Below, piece after piece: positions 9,481 through 18,918 of a stretch of DNA of 64,000 nt. The notes beneath the pieces were generated by a model that worked only from the letters and a program-made list of their open reading frames with translations, did not search any database and was not told the origin of the DNA. This stretch comes from Synechocystis sp. PCC 6714 (GTDB lineage: Bacteria > Cyanobacteriota > Cyanobacteriia > Cyanobacteriales > Microcystaceae): NCBI RefSeq assembly GCF_000478825.2, contig NZ_CP007542.1, positions 1,674,001-1,738,000 on the forward strand, given 5' to 3'. A program made the translations under genes and the position numbers. Position 1 is the stretch's first letter. Each line of letters opens with the position of its first letter.

Positions 9481-9756
9481 ATTTTTATATCTCGCAGTGG
9501 TGGTCAGGAAACAAAGAACGGCAACCGACGGACTTTGAGGTAAGAGCTTACGTTGTCGGCCTTGGCTCAGCTACCTTTAGGTTAACCCAACTTCGGGGTG
9601 GTGGACTGTTAAGTCAAGCACAATTGTAAAGAAAATTCAACGGGGTTGCCATCACCGAGAATCAATGGCCTGGGTTAGGATTGGGGAATATAGGAAGCGT
9701 TTTCTGCTCACTTTTTAATTTCCTGGCTATTAACTGAAGGCCCCAGCTATTGGCGT

Positions 9757-10215
9757 ATGTCCCCCGTTTATCTTTGGATTTTAGCAGGCACCATACTCTG
9801 CCTTGTGGAAGTAATCTTCCCGGTGGACTTTGTGGCCGTCGTCATGGGGTTGAGTGCAGTGGCTACCGCTGGGATAGCCCTGTTGGTGCCAGGCAGTTTT
9901 GCCATCCAGTCTTTCTGTTGGTTGGGTCTGTCGGTGCTGTCGATTATTCTACTACGGCGTTTTCTTCCTCGCCCCAGCCGCAAAAGCATTCTCCAGGATG
10001 CGGTGGAAGGACAGTGTCTAACAGCTATTTTGCCCGGGGAAACCGGTCGGGTGCTCTATGAAGGTAACTCCTGGCGGGCTGAATGTCAGGATCCGGATTT
10101 GGCGATCGCCGCCGATGAAAAGGTCTATGTGGTAGGACGCAGTGGCAATACGTTACTGGTTTATCCCACCAATGCTCTCCAAGGGCAATCAGATATCCAA
10201 AACCAGAGCTTTTGA
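9757..10215 (+). CDS. NfeD-like membrane protein
   Basis: A 152-residue protein with three hydrophobic helices in the first ~70 residues (LWILAGTILCLVEVIFP, then two more) and a C-terminal OB-fold-like domain (about 85-145: GQCLTAILPGETGRV...VVGRSGNTLLVYP) as in short NfeD/YbbK-type proteins. These act in membrane protein quality control, often with a stomatin or FtsH partner. No stomatin gene is adjacent. The start is the ATG just before the first helix. It is convergent with pfkA. Confidence 0.78.
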   Translation: MSPVYLWILAGTILCLVEVIFPVDFVAVVMGLSAVATAGIALLVPGSFAIQSFCWLGLSVLSIILLRRFLPRPSRKSILQDAVEGQCLTAILPGETGRVLYEGNSWRAECQDPDLAIAADEKVYVVGRSGNTLLVYPTNALQGQSDIQNQSF

Positions 10216-10258
10216 CCCTAAATTTCCGTATCGAAAAACTCCATTGGCTTTGCTAGCT

Positions 10259-11413
10259 TTACATTTCCCCCAAATAGATGCCCAAAGATTTGGCCGTTTT
10301 AACCATAAAGCCATCTTTATCCACCGGAAAAGCACAGCGATTTTCTTGGTGACACTGCTTAATAATGCTGATAATCGGTTTTAAATCAGCGTGTTCCACC
10401 TGGCCACTACGCCAAATTACCACCTGGTCATAAATTTCCTGTTCGATCAATTCCACTGCCTTAATGCCAAACACCGTGGCCAAAAGGCGATCAAATGACA
10501 GAGGCGTGCGGCTCCGTTGTAAATGGCCGAGGGTAGTGGCTCGAATATCCAAGCTGGTCAGGTCACAAAAAGCCGGATCTCTAATGTCACAAAGGTGTTC
10601 ACTGGTTTTGACAATTTCCTCTGCGAGATAGTCGGCAATATACTTATTTTTTTTCCCCTGGCGATCGTGTACCCCTTCTGAAATAACAATCAGAGCAAAA
10701 TGTCTTCCCGACTCCCTTAAATGCATTAGTTGATAACAGCAACCCCGGACAACTTCTGGAGTTAAAGAGGGGGTTATTTCGGGAATTAAAATAATGTCCG
10801 ATCCCCCGGCAATGCCCGCATGGAGAGTTAAATGTCCTGCATCCCTCCCCATCACCTGGACAATGATAATCCGTTCATGGCTAGCGGCGGTAAAAGTTAG
10901 GTCGTATAGGGCTTGGGTAACAATATCCACTGCAGTACTAAATCCCACTGCCAAATCAGTGAAAGGGACATCATTGTCAATGGTTTTAGGAATGGCAATA
11001 ATATTCCAGTTTCCTTTTTTTGCCAAATCATAAATAATGTCCAAACTGCCATCACCACCAATGACAATTAAGGCTTCCAGGTCAAGCATTGCATAGCCTT
11101 TGAGAATCGCCTCAGCAATATCCGGCTGTTCCGGGTGACCTTTACTTAAAGAACCTAAAACACTGCCGCTCAAAAATTGCAATACGTCCAAACCTTTGAG
11201 CATCCCCGGCAAAGCATAGCCATGCTTAGTTAACAGTAAGTCTTTCGCTTGGTATTTTCCGTGGGCCACTTCGATAAAACCATCAGTGCCGTAGGGGATG
11301 CCATATACTTCCCATCCCTTGATGGCCGAAGCCTTTACCACTGCTCGGATGATAGCGTTGAGACCGGGGCAGTCCCCACCACTAGTCAAAATTCCGATAC
11401 GTTTTGTGCCCAT
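10259..11413 (-). CDS. pfkA: 6-phosphofructokinase
   Basis: A 384-residue PFK-A family enzyme that phosphorylates fructose 6-phosphate in glycolysis. Visible motifs: [13 protein letters not shown] near the N-terminus, GGDGS (Gly at the residue that favours a nucleotide donor over pyrophosphate), PKTIDND with Lys where E. coli PfkA has Gly, and MGRDAGHL. This Gly/Lys pairing makes the phosphoryl donor less certain than in E. coli PfkA. A strong GGAGG ribosome site precedes the ATG. It lies downstream of the nifJ cluster on the same strand but after a 115-base gap, so it may have its own promoter. It corresponds to PCC 6803 sll0745. Confidence 0.93.
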   Translation of the reverse strand: MGTKRIGILTSGGDCPGLNAIIRAVVKASAIKGWEVYGIPYGTDGFIEVAHGKYQAKDLLLTKHGYALPGMLKGLDVLQFLSGSVLGSLSKGHPEQPDIAEAILKGYAMLDLEALIVIGGDGSLDIIYDLAKKGNWNIIAIPKTIDNDVPFTDLAVGFSTAVDIVTQALYDLTFTAASHERIIIVQVMGRDAGHLTLHAGIAGGSDIILIPEITPSLTPEVVRGCCYQLMHLRESGRHFALIVISEGVHDRQGKKNKYIADYLAEEIVKTSEHLCDIRDPAFCDLTSLDIRATTLGHLQRSRTPLSFDRLLATVFGIKAVELIEQEIYDQVVIWRSGQVEHADLKPIISIIKQCHQENRCAFPVDKDGFMVKTAKSLGIYLGEM

Positions 11414-11528
11414 AAAATTCCTCCAGGTTTAAGTAATCAGTAAGCACAATTAGTCGTTATCAATGGGAAAAATCGCCGAAATAAAACTGGTATATTTAGT
11501 TTCAATTTATTTTAGTCAATTGATTCCA

Positions 11529-12560
11529 TTAACTGACGGGTTCAACGGGATCAAGGGCTTTCCAAATGGGAGCATAGGTCTGTAAAGCTTTGACATACTG
11601 CACCCTTTCAAAAGCAGTGGGATCGGGGCAGTTCAGTTGGCTCATACTGCCTTGCATTTGCCGAACAGATTCATAGCCATGCTCCTCCATCCAGAGACTT
11701 AAACTATCTTGTAGAGTTTGGAGATAACCAACGCCATGACGCAATAGGGCGCTAACCAATTGGCTAATTTTTGCCCCAGCCATTAATACTTTGACTAAAT
11801 CCACCGTATGCAAAACCCCACTGGTGGCGGCCAAATCACAGTCTACCCGACCATATAAAATGGCTAACCAATGCAGAGGTAAGCGCATACTTTGGGGAGT
11901 ACTAAGCAAAATATGGGGATAGACTTCTAAGCTCTCCAGGTCAAAATCAGGCTGGTAGAAACGATTGAATAAAACTAATCCGTCAGCTCCATTATCAGCA
12001 AATTTTTTAGCCATATAGGCCATATTGCTAAAGAAGGGAGCAATCTTAACTGAGACCGGGATATTAACTTCTGCTTTGACAGTTTTGACAATGTCAATGT
12101 AATTTTTTTCCACTTCCGCCCCTGGCACGTCTAAGTCTGTGGGTACATAGTAAATATTCAGTTCTATGGCATCAGCACCAGCCTGTTCAATTTGTTGGGA
12201 GTAATCTAACCACCCTCCCAAAGTAGAGCCATTTAAACTGCCAATAATGGGAATATTTAAACTTTCCTTGGCCATACGGATATGGTTAAGGTACTCATCG
12301 GAGCCCACATGGAAAACTTGGGGTTCAGGAAAATAAGTTAAGGCTTCTGCAAAACTATTGGTGCCATGGGTAAGATAGTAGTGCATTTCTAGTCGTTCTT
12401 GGCGCAATTGCTCTTCAAAGAAAGAGTGCAAAACAATCGCCGCCGCACCGCTATCTTCCATTTTTTTAAGATTGTCCAAATCCTCTGTCAATGGGGCACA
12501 GGAGCCAACCACTAGGGGAGATTTTAAGTTTAAGCCGAGGTATTGGGTAGTGAGATCCAT
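11529..12560 (-). CDS. Dihydroorotate dehydrogenase-like flavoprotein
   Basis: A 343-residue TIM-barrel protein that resembles class 1 dihydroorotate dehydrogenases along its whole length (FMN-site segments around VSVKIAPFF and DGLVLFNRF). The usual loop N-x-x-C-P-N with the catalytic base is not present: the equivalent position reads ELNIYYVPTD. It is therefore probably not the pyrimidine-pathway enzyme. It sits in a minus-strand run with nifJ and two DUF29 genes, as in PCC 6803 (sll0741-sll0744). A redox role linked to pyruvate:flavodoxin oxidoreductase is an inference only. Confidence 0.85.
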   Translation of the reverse strand: MDLTTQYLGLNLKSPLVVGSCAPLTEDLDNLKKMEDSGAAAIVLHSFFEEQLRQERLEMHYYLTHGTNSFAEALTYFPEPQVFHVGSDEYLNHIRMAKESLNIPIIGSLNGSTLGGWLDYSQQIEQAGADAIELNIYYVPTDLDVPGAEVEKNYIDIVKTVKAEVNIPVSVKIAPFFSNMAYMAKKFADNGADGLVLFNRFYQPDFDLESLEVYPHILLSTPQSMRLPLHWLAILYGRVDCDLAATSGVLHTVDLVKVLMAGAKISQLVSALLRHGVGYLQTLQDSLSLWMEEHGYESVRQMQGSMSQLNCPDPTAFERVQYVKALQTYAPIWKALDPVEPVS

Positions 12561-12582
12561 GGGATTAATTCCTCATTAGTTG

Positions 12583-13065
12583 TTAATTGTAATCTTCGTA
12601 ATATTGGGGAAAGAAGCCATCGGGTAGAAAAGTACGATCAAGAATTTCATCTTCTGCAAAGGGATTGGTTTCTGGAAATATTTCTAAACTAGCCCCAGTT
12701 TCGATGGCAACCATCCTACGAGCGTGCTTGTAGCATTCATCTAAAACATCATGAAGATATTGCTGTAAACTAGGACTTTGCAAAAGACATTGATAAATTT
12801 TCTTTCTACTTTGGTCAATCATTATTCTCCAGCTATTTGACCAGGTTTCTGGCTGATATTTCCATTTAAGAAGATGGATTAAAATAATCTCTAAATTCTC
12901 TTCTAAAATATCCTGTTCTCTATGAGTTAAAGATTGGATTTCCTCAGCAAGATTTTCATAATCAAGTTCGTCTAATCTGTTTTCTTTCAAAAGGTTAGCC
13001 ATGGTTCTTAACCACAGATCAAAGTCTTGATCATAAAGACTGGGATTATCTAATTGCATAATCAT
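12583..13065 (-). CDS. DUF29 family protein, second of two
   Basis: A 160-residue soluble helical protein with the DUF29 pattern: an N-terminal YDQDFDLWLRTMANLL segment, LDYENLAEEIQSL, then IHLLKWKYQPE and a C-terminal ETNPFAEDEIL. It is a tandem paralogue of the upstream gene; the two share roughly half their residues by eye, including the exact string LIHLLKWKYQP. DUF29 proteins are abundant in cyanobacteria and their function is unknown. It lies 22 bases upstream of the flavoprotein gene and 19 bases after its paralogue, so one transcript is likely. Confidence 0.85.
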   Translation of the reverse strand: MIMQLDNPSLYDQDFDLWLRTMANLLKENRLDELDYENLAEEIQSLTHREQDILEENLEIILIHLLKWKYQPETWSNSWRIMIDQSRKKIYQCLLQSPSLQQYLHDVLDECYKHARRMVAIETGASLEIFPETNPFAEDEILDRTFLPDGFFPQYYEDYN

Positions 13066-13084
13066 TATAATTTAATTTTGTTGG

Positions 13085-13516
13085 TTATTGAGGTGGAAAG
13101 TCAGGATTCAGAATTTGCTCCCTACTAAAGGGGTTGTCTAAAGGAAAAATTTGTATATCCAACATCGTTTCTACGGAAGCCATCTTACGGGAATCCTGAT
13201 ATACATCGGTTAGAACCTCCTCGAAATGCCTTTTTAGACTGGGGCTTGTACGAAAAGCTTTATGGATTCTTTTACGATGTTCAACAATAGACCGATACCA
13301 ACTATTTGTCCTTTTATTAGGTTGGTACTTCCATTTAAGTAAATGAATTAAGAGAATTTCGAGGTTACTTTCAAGAGAGCTTTTTTCCCGACCACTCATG
13401 TTTTCAATTTCTTTAATCAGATTTTCACAGTCCAGTTGATCTAACTGACGTTCTTGGAGGAACATAGCCATGGTTTTTGCCCATAAACAGCGGTCTTGAT
13501 AATAAAGATTTCTCAT
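13085..13516 (-). CDS. DUF29 family protein, first of two
   Basis: A 143-residue DUF29 protein (YYQDRCLWAKTMAMFL, LDCENLIKEIENM, IHLLKWKYQP, PLDNPFSREQIL). It follows nifJ by 110 bases on the same strand and precedes its paralogue by 19 bases. The tandem pair probably arose by duplication. Neither carries a signal peptide. Function is unknown; the conserved position after nifJ suggests a link to that gene but proves nothing. Confidence 0.85.
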   Translation of the reverse strand: MRNLYYQDRCLWAKTMAMFLQERQLDQLDCENLIKEIENMSGREKSSLESNLEILLIHLLKWKYQPNKRTNSWYRSIVEHRKRIHKAFRTSPSLKRHFEEVLTDVYQDSRKMASVETMLDIQIFPLDNPFSREQILNPDFPPQ

Positions 13517-13626
13517 ATCAATCTGATTTACTATCGGTTTTTGCCCATAAAATTTTCAAATTAGCGGGGGAGCAGGTTAGAGATTGTCCCTCTGATGTGG
13601 ATTCTAGACAGATTTAGCCTTTGTTT

Positions 13627-16600
13627 CTAAAGGTTGGGAACACTGTGATCATTGCCGTTCCCTTCGGGTTGACCTGTTAAGGAACGTTTGGCCAAATATT
13701 CATACATGGCCCAGCGAGTGGTCACATCCCCTTGGGCAAGTTTCATTAACCGTTTGGCTTCCTCCGGCTGACTGCGGGTGAGCATGGCAAAACGATTTTC
13801 TGAGTACACCGTTTTATCAATGGGAACTTTTGGCGATCGCATATCTAGTTGCAGAGGATTTTTGCCTTGCTCTGTTAACAGAGGGTTGTAGCGGTAGAGC
13901 AACCAACGGCCGCTGTCCACCAGTTCTTTTTGGTGATTCATGGCGGTGGTCATATTGATGCCGTGGGCAATGCAATGGGAATAGGCAATGATTAAGGACA
14001 CACCGGGGTAGGCTTCCGCTTCCATAAAGGCTTTGATGGATTGCTCATTTTTGGCCCCCATGGCAATGCTGGCCACATAGACGTTGCCGTAGGTCATGGC
14101 CATAAGCCCCAAATCCTTTTTAGGAGAAGCTTTACCCCCAGCGGCAAATTTGGCCACAGCGGCCCGGGGAGTGGCTTTGGAAGCTTGGCCCCCAGTATTA
14201 GAATAGACCTCCGTATCCATGACCAATATGTTGACGTTGCGGCCACTGGCCAGGACGTGATCTAAGCCGCCGTAACCAATGTCGTAGGCCCAACCGTCCC
14301 CACCGATGATCCAAACGCTTTTTTTAACAAGGTAATCGACTACGGAGAGAAACATTTTGGCTTGGGGCGTTTCCAGATTTTGCAATTGCTGTTTAACCCG
14401 CTCTACCCATTGCCGTTGCTCGTAAATATCCGCTTCAGTGGTTTGGGCGTTATTTAAAATGCTGTCCACCAAAGTTTCCCCCAATTCTCCGGCAAAGGTT
14501 TTTAGTAATTCCCCGGCAAATTCTGTTTGTTTATCAATGGAAACCCGAAAACCTAGGCCAAATTCGGCGTTATCTTCAAATAAAGAATTAGACCAGGCGG
14601 GGCCCCGACCGTCGGCATTTTGGGCCCAGGGGGTGCTGGGTAAATTGCCACCATAGATGGAGGAACAGCCGGTGGCATTGGCCACTAACATTCGATCGCC
14701 AAAGAGCTGACTAACCAGTTTGAGATAGGGAGTTTCCCCACAACCGGCACAGGCGCCCGAAAATTCAAACAGGGGTTCCTGCATTTGCTGATGGCTGATT
14801 TTATTCAGGTTCAAACTATGGCGATCGGGGTTGGGTAAATCCAAGAAAAAGTTCCAATTGGTGCGTTCTTGTTCCCGCAAGGGCAACTGGGGTTCCATAT
14901 TGATGGCCCGGAAACGGGGTTGGGATTTATTTTTGGCCGGGCACACATCGACGCAGATGCCACAGCTGGTGCAATCCTCCGCCGCCACTTGGATGGTAAA
15001 TTTTAAACCCTGCCAATCGTGATCCTTGGCATTGGTACTTTTAAAAGTTGCTGGAGCGTTGTTTAATGCCCCTTCCTCGTAAACCTTGGCTCGAATTACA
15101 GCATGGGGACAAACAATGACGCATTTACCGCATTGCACACAGACATCAGGGTCCCAAACGGGAATTTCGTGGCCCACATTGCGTTTTTCCCATTGGGTCG
15201 TTCCCGTGGGATAGGTGCCGTCACAGGGTAGGGCACTGACGGGTAAATCATCACCCTGCCTGGCCATGATTTTCCCCAAAACGTCTTTAACGAACACGGG
15301 AGCCTGATCGGGAACAATGGATTTTAATTGCACTGCCCCCGCTGTCACTTGGGCTGGAACTGCAACCTCGTAAAGATGCTCTAGGGTGGAATCCACCGCT
15401 TTGATATTCATCTCGACAATTTCTTGGCCTTTTTTGCCGTAGGTTTTTTGGATGGATTGCTTGATTTTGGCGATCGCTTCTTCCCTTGGCAAAACTCCAG
15501 CGAGGGCAAAGAAACAGGTTTGCATGACGGTATTGGTGCGGCGGCCCATGCCTGCTTCCCTGGCCACCTCATTGGCATTGATGGTGTACACCTTGAGGCG
15601 TTTATCAATAATTTCTTGCTGTACTGGCAGGGGAAAATATTGCCAAATTTCTTCAGGGCCGTAGGGGCTATTAACCAGGAAAACACCCCCAGGTATCGCT
15701 GGAGTGAGCACATCAAACTGTTCTAGAAATTCCCACTGATGACAGGCGACAAAGTTAGCTTCGGTAATTAGATAAGTAGAAAGGATGGGTTTAGGGCCAA
15801 AGCGCAGGTGGGAAACGGTGACGGAACCGGATTTTTTCGAGTCGTAAACAAAGTAGCCCTGGGCGTAATTGTCCGTATCTTCCCCAATAATTTTGATGGA
15901 ATTTTTATTGGCTCCCACGGTGCCATCGGAGCCTAATCCATAGAAAATTGCCCGTACCACCGAATTCGATTCCGTGGAAAAACTAGGATCATAATCCAAA
16001 CTAGTGTGGGTTAAATCATCATTAATGCCAATGGTGAAATGGTTTTTGGGAGTGGCTTGATTTAAATTATCGAAAACCCCTTTGACCATAGCTGGGGTAA
16101 ATTCCTTAGACGATAAACCATAGCGTCCCCCAACAATTTTCGGCATCATGCTCGCTTCAAAAAATGCCGTTAGCACATCCTGATATAAGGGCTCCCCTGC
16201 ACTGCCTGGCTCCTTACACCGATCCAGCACCGCAATTTTTTGCACCGTTTTTGGTAAAGCTGCCACCAGGCGATCGCCAACGAAAGGACGGAAAAGTCTT
16301 ACTTTGAGCAGACCAACTTTTTCCCCCTGGGTTTGTAAATATTCCACCGTTTCCTGGGCCGTTTCACAACCGGAACCCATGAGAATCACTACCCGTTCTG
16401 CTTCGGGGTGGCCAACGTATTCGTAAAGGGCATATTGGCGGCCGGTTAATTGGCCAAATTCTGCCATGACCCTGGCCAACACCGCCGGATAATTTTCGTA
16501 AAAACGATTGACCGTTTCCCGAGCTTGGAAATAAACATCGGGATTTTGGGCCGTACCCCGCAATTTCGGGCGATCGGGGGTTAAAGCTCGTTCCCGATGG

Positions 16601-17208
16601 GCTAAAACATCCTCGTCCTTAATCAAACTGCGGATTACTGTTTCCGGTAACAACTCAATTTTTTGTTCTTCGTGGGAAGTACGGAAACCATCAAAAAAGT
16701 GTAGTCCCGGTATTCTGGTGGCAAAGCTCGTGGCCGTGGCAATGAGGGCAAAATCGTGGGCTTCCTGCACCGAATTGGAACTTACCATGGCAAAACCTGT
16801 ATTGCGGGCCGCCATTACATCACTATGATCCCCAAAAATAGATAACCCCTGGGCCGCTAGGGAACGGGCCGCCACATGCAAGACCATAGCCGTTAATTCC
16901 CCGGCGATTTTGTGCATATTAGGCAACATCAACATCAAACCCTGGGAAGCGGTGAAAGTAGTGGTCAAAGCCCCCGACTGCAACGCGCCATGGACTGCCC
17001 CGGCAGCCCCTCCTTCACTCTGCATTTCCACCACCAAGGGTACTGTGCCCCACAGATTTGGGCGATGTTCTGAAGCCCAAGCGTCCGACCATTCCCCCAT
17101 GGGAGAGGAAGGGGTGATGGGATAAATGGCAATGACTTCACTTAACTTGTAAGCCACACGGGCCACCGCTTCGTTACCATCGAGGGTGGCATAGGTAGGT
17201 AAATTCAT
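13627..17208 (-). CDS. nifJ: Pyruvate:flavodoxin/ferredoxin oxidoreductase
   Basis: A 1193-residue single-chain enzyme converting pyruvate and CoA to acetyl-CoA and CO2 with reduction of ferredoxin or flavodoxin. The N-terminal domain (ATLDGNEAVARVAYKLSE, AIYPITPSSPMGEW) binds pyruvate and thiamine diphosphate. Two 4Fe-4S motifs lie near residues 687 (CVQCGKCVIVCP) and 744 (CTSCGICVDVCP). The proximal cluster region has CAGCGETPY, and the thiamine diphosphate fold is seen near 966 (GGDGWAYDIGYGG). A GAGGAC ribosome site precedes the ATG. In PCC 6803 (sll0741) it supports fermentative and photomixotrophic metabolism. It leads a probable operon with two DUF29 genes and a flavoprotein. Confidence 0.96.
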   Translation of the reverse strand: MNLPTYATLDGNEAVARVAYKLSEVIAIYPITPSSPMGEWSDAWASEHRPNLWGTVPLVVEMQSEGGAAGAVHGALQSGALTTTFTASQGLMLMLPNMHKIAGELTAMVLHVAARSLAAQGLSIFGDHSDVMAARNTGFAMVSSNSVQEAHDFALIATATSFATRIPGLHFFDGFRTSHEEQKIELLPETVIRSLIKDEDVLAHRERALTPDRPKLRGTAQNPDVYFQARETVNRFYENYPAVLARVMAEFGQLTGRQYALYEYVGHPEAERVVILMGSGCETAQETVEYLQTQGEKVGLLKVRLFRPFVGDRLVAALPKTVQKIAVLDRCKEPGSAGEPLYQDVLTAFFEASMMPKIVGGRYGLSSKEFTPAMVKGVFDNLNQATPKNHFTIGINDDLTHTSLDYDPSFSTESNSVVRAIFYGLGSDGTVGANKNSIKIIGEDTDNYAQGYFVYDSKKSGSVTVSHLRFGPKPILSTYLITEANFVACHQWEFLEQFDVLTPAIPGGVFLVNSPYGPEEIWQYFPLPVQQEIIDKRLKVYTINANEVAREAGMGRRTNTVMQTCFFALAGVLPREEAIAKIKQSIQKTYGKKGQEIVEMNIKAVDSTLEHLYEVAVPAQVTAGAVQLKSIVPDQAPVFVKDVLGKIMARQGDDLPVSALPCDGTYPTGTTQWEKRNVGHEIPVWDPDVCVQCGKCVIVCPHAVIRAKVYEEGALNNAPATFKSTNAKDHDWQGLKFTIQVAAEDCTSCGICVDVCPAKNKSQPRFRAINMEPQLPLREQERTNWNFFLDLPNPDRHSLNLNKISHQQMQEPLFEFSGACAGCGETPYLKLVSQLFGDRMLVANATGCSSIYGGNLPSTPWAQNADGRGPAWSNSLFEDNAEFGLGFRVSIDKQTEFAGELLKTFAGELGETLVDSILNNAQTTEADIYEQRQWVERVKQQLQNLETPQAKMFLSVVDYLVKKSVWIIGGDGWAYDIGYGGLDHVLASGRNVNILVMDTEVYSNTGGQASKATPRAAVAKFAAGGKASPKKDLGLMAMTYGNVYVASIAMGAKNEQSIKAFMEAEAYPGVSLIIAYSHCIAHGINMTTAMNHQKELVDSGRWLLYRYNPLLTEQGKNPLQLDMRSPKVPIDKTVYSENRFAMLTRSQPEEAKRLMKLAQGDVTTRWAMYEYLAKRSLTGQPEGNGNDHSVPNL

Positions 17209-17984
17209 AACTAATCGTCCTCAAAGGTTTCTGCAATGGCAGCAAAGGTCAAAAATATTGAAAAAGCCAGTTAATCTAGTTCGTAGTTGGGGGTAATGCC
17301 GCCGATCTATGGGGCTCTAAAAAATTATTGGAAATTATTCAAGAACAACAGCAGTTGAACAACTTTATGGTTGTTTTTATTGACAATTGACTAGAATAGG
17401 GGAGAGTGGACAGCAAAAAAGATTGACCAAGAATATGGAGCTATGAATTAAGGATTATCAACCGTGGCTGGTGATGGCTTTCTCTCTGGGTCTTACTTTT
17501 ATCTTGAACCCAAAATGAAAAAGTGGAACAATTTCTTATTTTTTTTTAACGAGGTGAAATACTGTTAAGGAGAGTAGTCAGAAAATTGAATTCAATGGAG
17601 TTGAAACCCTTGATTCTTGGTTGCTACAACTGAGATCTAGACGAAATTTACACTACCCACTTTCCTGTTAAGTTTTGTGATCAATGGATTCCCAGGAAAA
17701 GTATCTGCTTGGAAATTCCATTTAACCCCCTCCGATCGCCGCCAAGGGACATTAACCAGGGAAAAAGTTAATTAACTCAGTTAAAATTAACCTAAAATTT
17801 ATATCCTTGCTAATCAGACTCTATAACTTAGTCCCTCACTTAGTATTTCAAACATCGAAACCCCATGCTCAGCAGCATAAGCCCTAAACATTTCTAGCCC
17901 TCGGCCAGTAGCGACGCAACCGCCAAAACTTCAAAAGCCCCCCCAGAAGCCTATAATGCTTACAGAGAAGGCCTTTTAGTTGAA
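17209..17984. other. Long non-coding stretch between nifJ and tRNA-Pro
   Basis: No convincing gene is seen in these 776 bases. They are AT-rich with many short T and A runs. The part near 17209-17400 presumably holds the nifJ leader and promoter, though no clear -35/-10 pair stands out. At 17767-17791 there are two GTTAA...TTAAC palindromes. The stretch has no perfect HIP1 site. A small RNA is possible but nothing specific supports one. Confidence 0.5.
17767..17791. promoter_or_regulatory. Tandem GTTAA/TTAAC palindromes
   Basis: GTTAATTAAC (17767-17776) and GTTAAAATTAAC (17780-17791) are two inverted repeats of the same half-site, 13 bases apart start to start. They could be a binding site pair; no regulator is implied by the sequence. 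Confidence 0.3.
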
Positions 17985-18058
17985 TCGGAGCGGCGGGATT
18001 TGAACCCACGACCCCCACTACCCCAAAGTGGTGCGCTACCAAGCTGCGCTACGCCCCG
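17985..18058 (-). tRNA. tRNA-Pro (anticodon GGG)
   Basis: On the minus strand a complete cloverleaf can be drawn: acceptor CGGGGCG pairs with CGCTCCG (one G-U), the anticodon stem CCACT/AGTGG encloses the loop TTGGGGT with anticodon GGG, and the T arm has GGTTCAAATCC. The discriminator base is A. No CCA is encoded. It reads CCC and CCU codons. Confidence 0.96.
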
Positions 18059-18138
18059 AATTTCACAGACTCTAATCTTAGTCCCCCTTTGTGGCCCTTG
18101 GCAAGTTTTTTGGCAAATATTTTCCGGTGCTCAATTTG

Positions 18139-18915
18139 ATGAAATTTATTGGTATTGATCTAGGTTGGCGTTCCGGAGAAAGTGGACTATGCCGATTGCA
18201 ACTAGAATCAACCCCCACCGGTGATCGTCTAGGGATTGAAGACATCACCTGTCGTTTGAGCTTGGAAGATATTTTTGCTTGGCTGGATGGCGGCGTAAAG
18301 GTAACGGATGGGGCCATGGTGGCGGTGGATGCCCCCACTATTATTCCCAATGCCAGCGGAACCCGTTTGCCCGATCGCCTGACCCATAAATATTTTGGTA
18401 AGTACCATGCGGGGTGCTATCCGGCCAATTTAGCTCGACCCTTTGCGACAAGAACCATTACGGTGGGCAATCTATTGGAAGAACGGGGTTTTCTCCATGC
18501 CCCGGACATTGAATCCCAACGGCAAGGACGCTACCAAATCGAAGTTTTTCCCCATCCCGCCATGGTTAAGCTTTTTCAGCTCGAGCGCATTATTAAATAC
18601 AAAAAGGGCAACCTAGCCCAGAAAAAAAGAGGTTTACGGGAGCTACAATCCCATATCACCGAAGTCTTGCCCCAGCTAACACCGGCCCTGGAACTTACCC
18701 TTCCCCCTGGAATAGAACTCTGGCGATCGCCGGAAGAGTTGAACGGCAAACAATTGAAACATTTGGAAGATCAGCTAGATAGCCTAATCTGTGCGTACAT
18801 CGGCGCCCATTGGTGGTACTGGGGGCGGGAGCGCAACTGGGTGTTGGGGGACCAAGCCAGTGGATACATTGTGGTGCCAACTTTGAGTGCCGACCAACCC
18901 CCACCGGCCATCTAG
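18139..18915 (+). CDS. DUF429 family protein (predicted nuclease fold)
   Basis: A 258-residue protein of the DUF429 family, predicted to have an RNase H-like fold. It starts FIGIDLGWRSGESGLC, where the Asp of IDLGW would be the first acidic residue of the fold, and has VAVDAPTI near residue 75. An open frame reaches back to a GTG at 18091, but the ATG at 18139 fits the family start. It is convergent with the alpha-E gene, with only 3 bases between stops. No neighbour suggests a function. Confidence 0.78.
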   Translation: MKFIGIDLGWRSGESGLCRLQLESTPTGDRLGIEDITCRLSLEDIFAWLDGGVKVTDGAMVAVDAPTIIPNASGTRLPDRLTHKYFGKYHAGCYPANLARPFATRTITVGNLLEERGFLHAPDIESQRQGRYQIEVFPHPAMVKLFQLERIIKYKKGNLAQKKRGLRELQSHITEVLPQLTPALELTLPPGIELWRSPEELNGKQLKHLEDQLDSLICAYIGAHWWYWGRERNWVLGDQASGYIVVPTLSADQPPPAI

Positions 18916-18918
18916 GGC

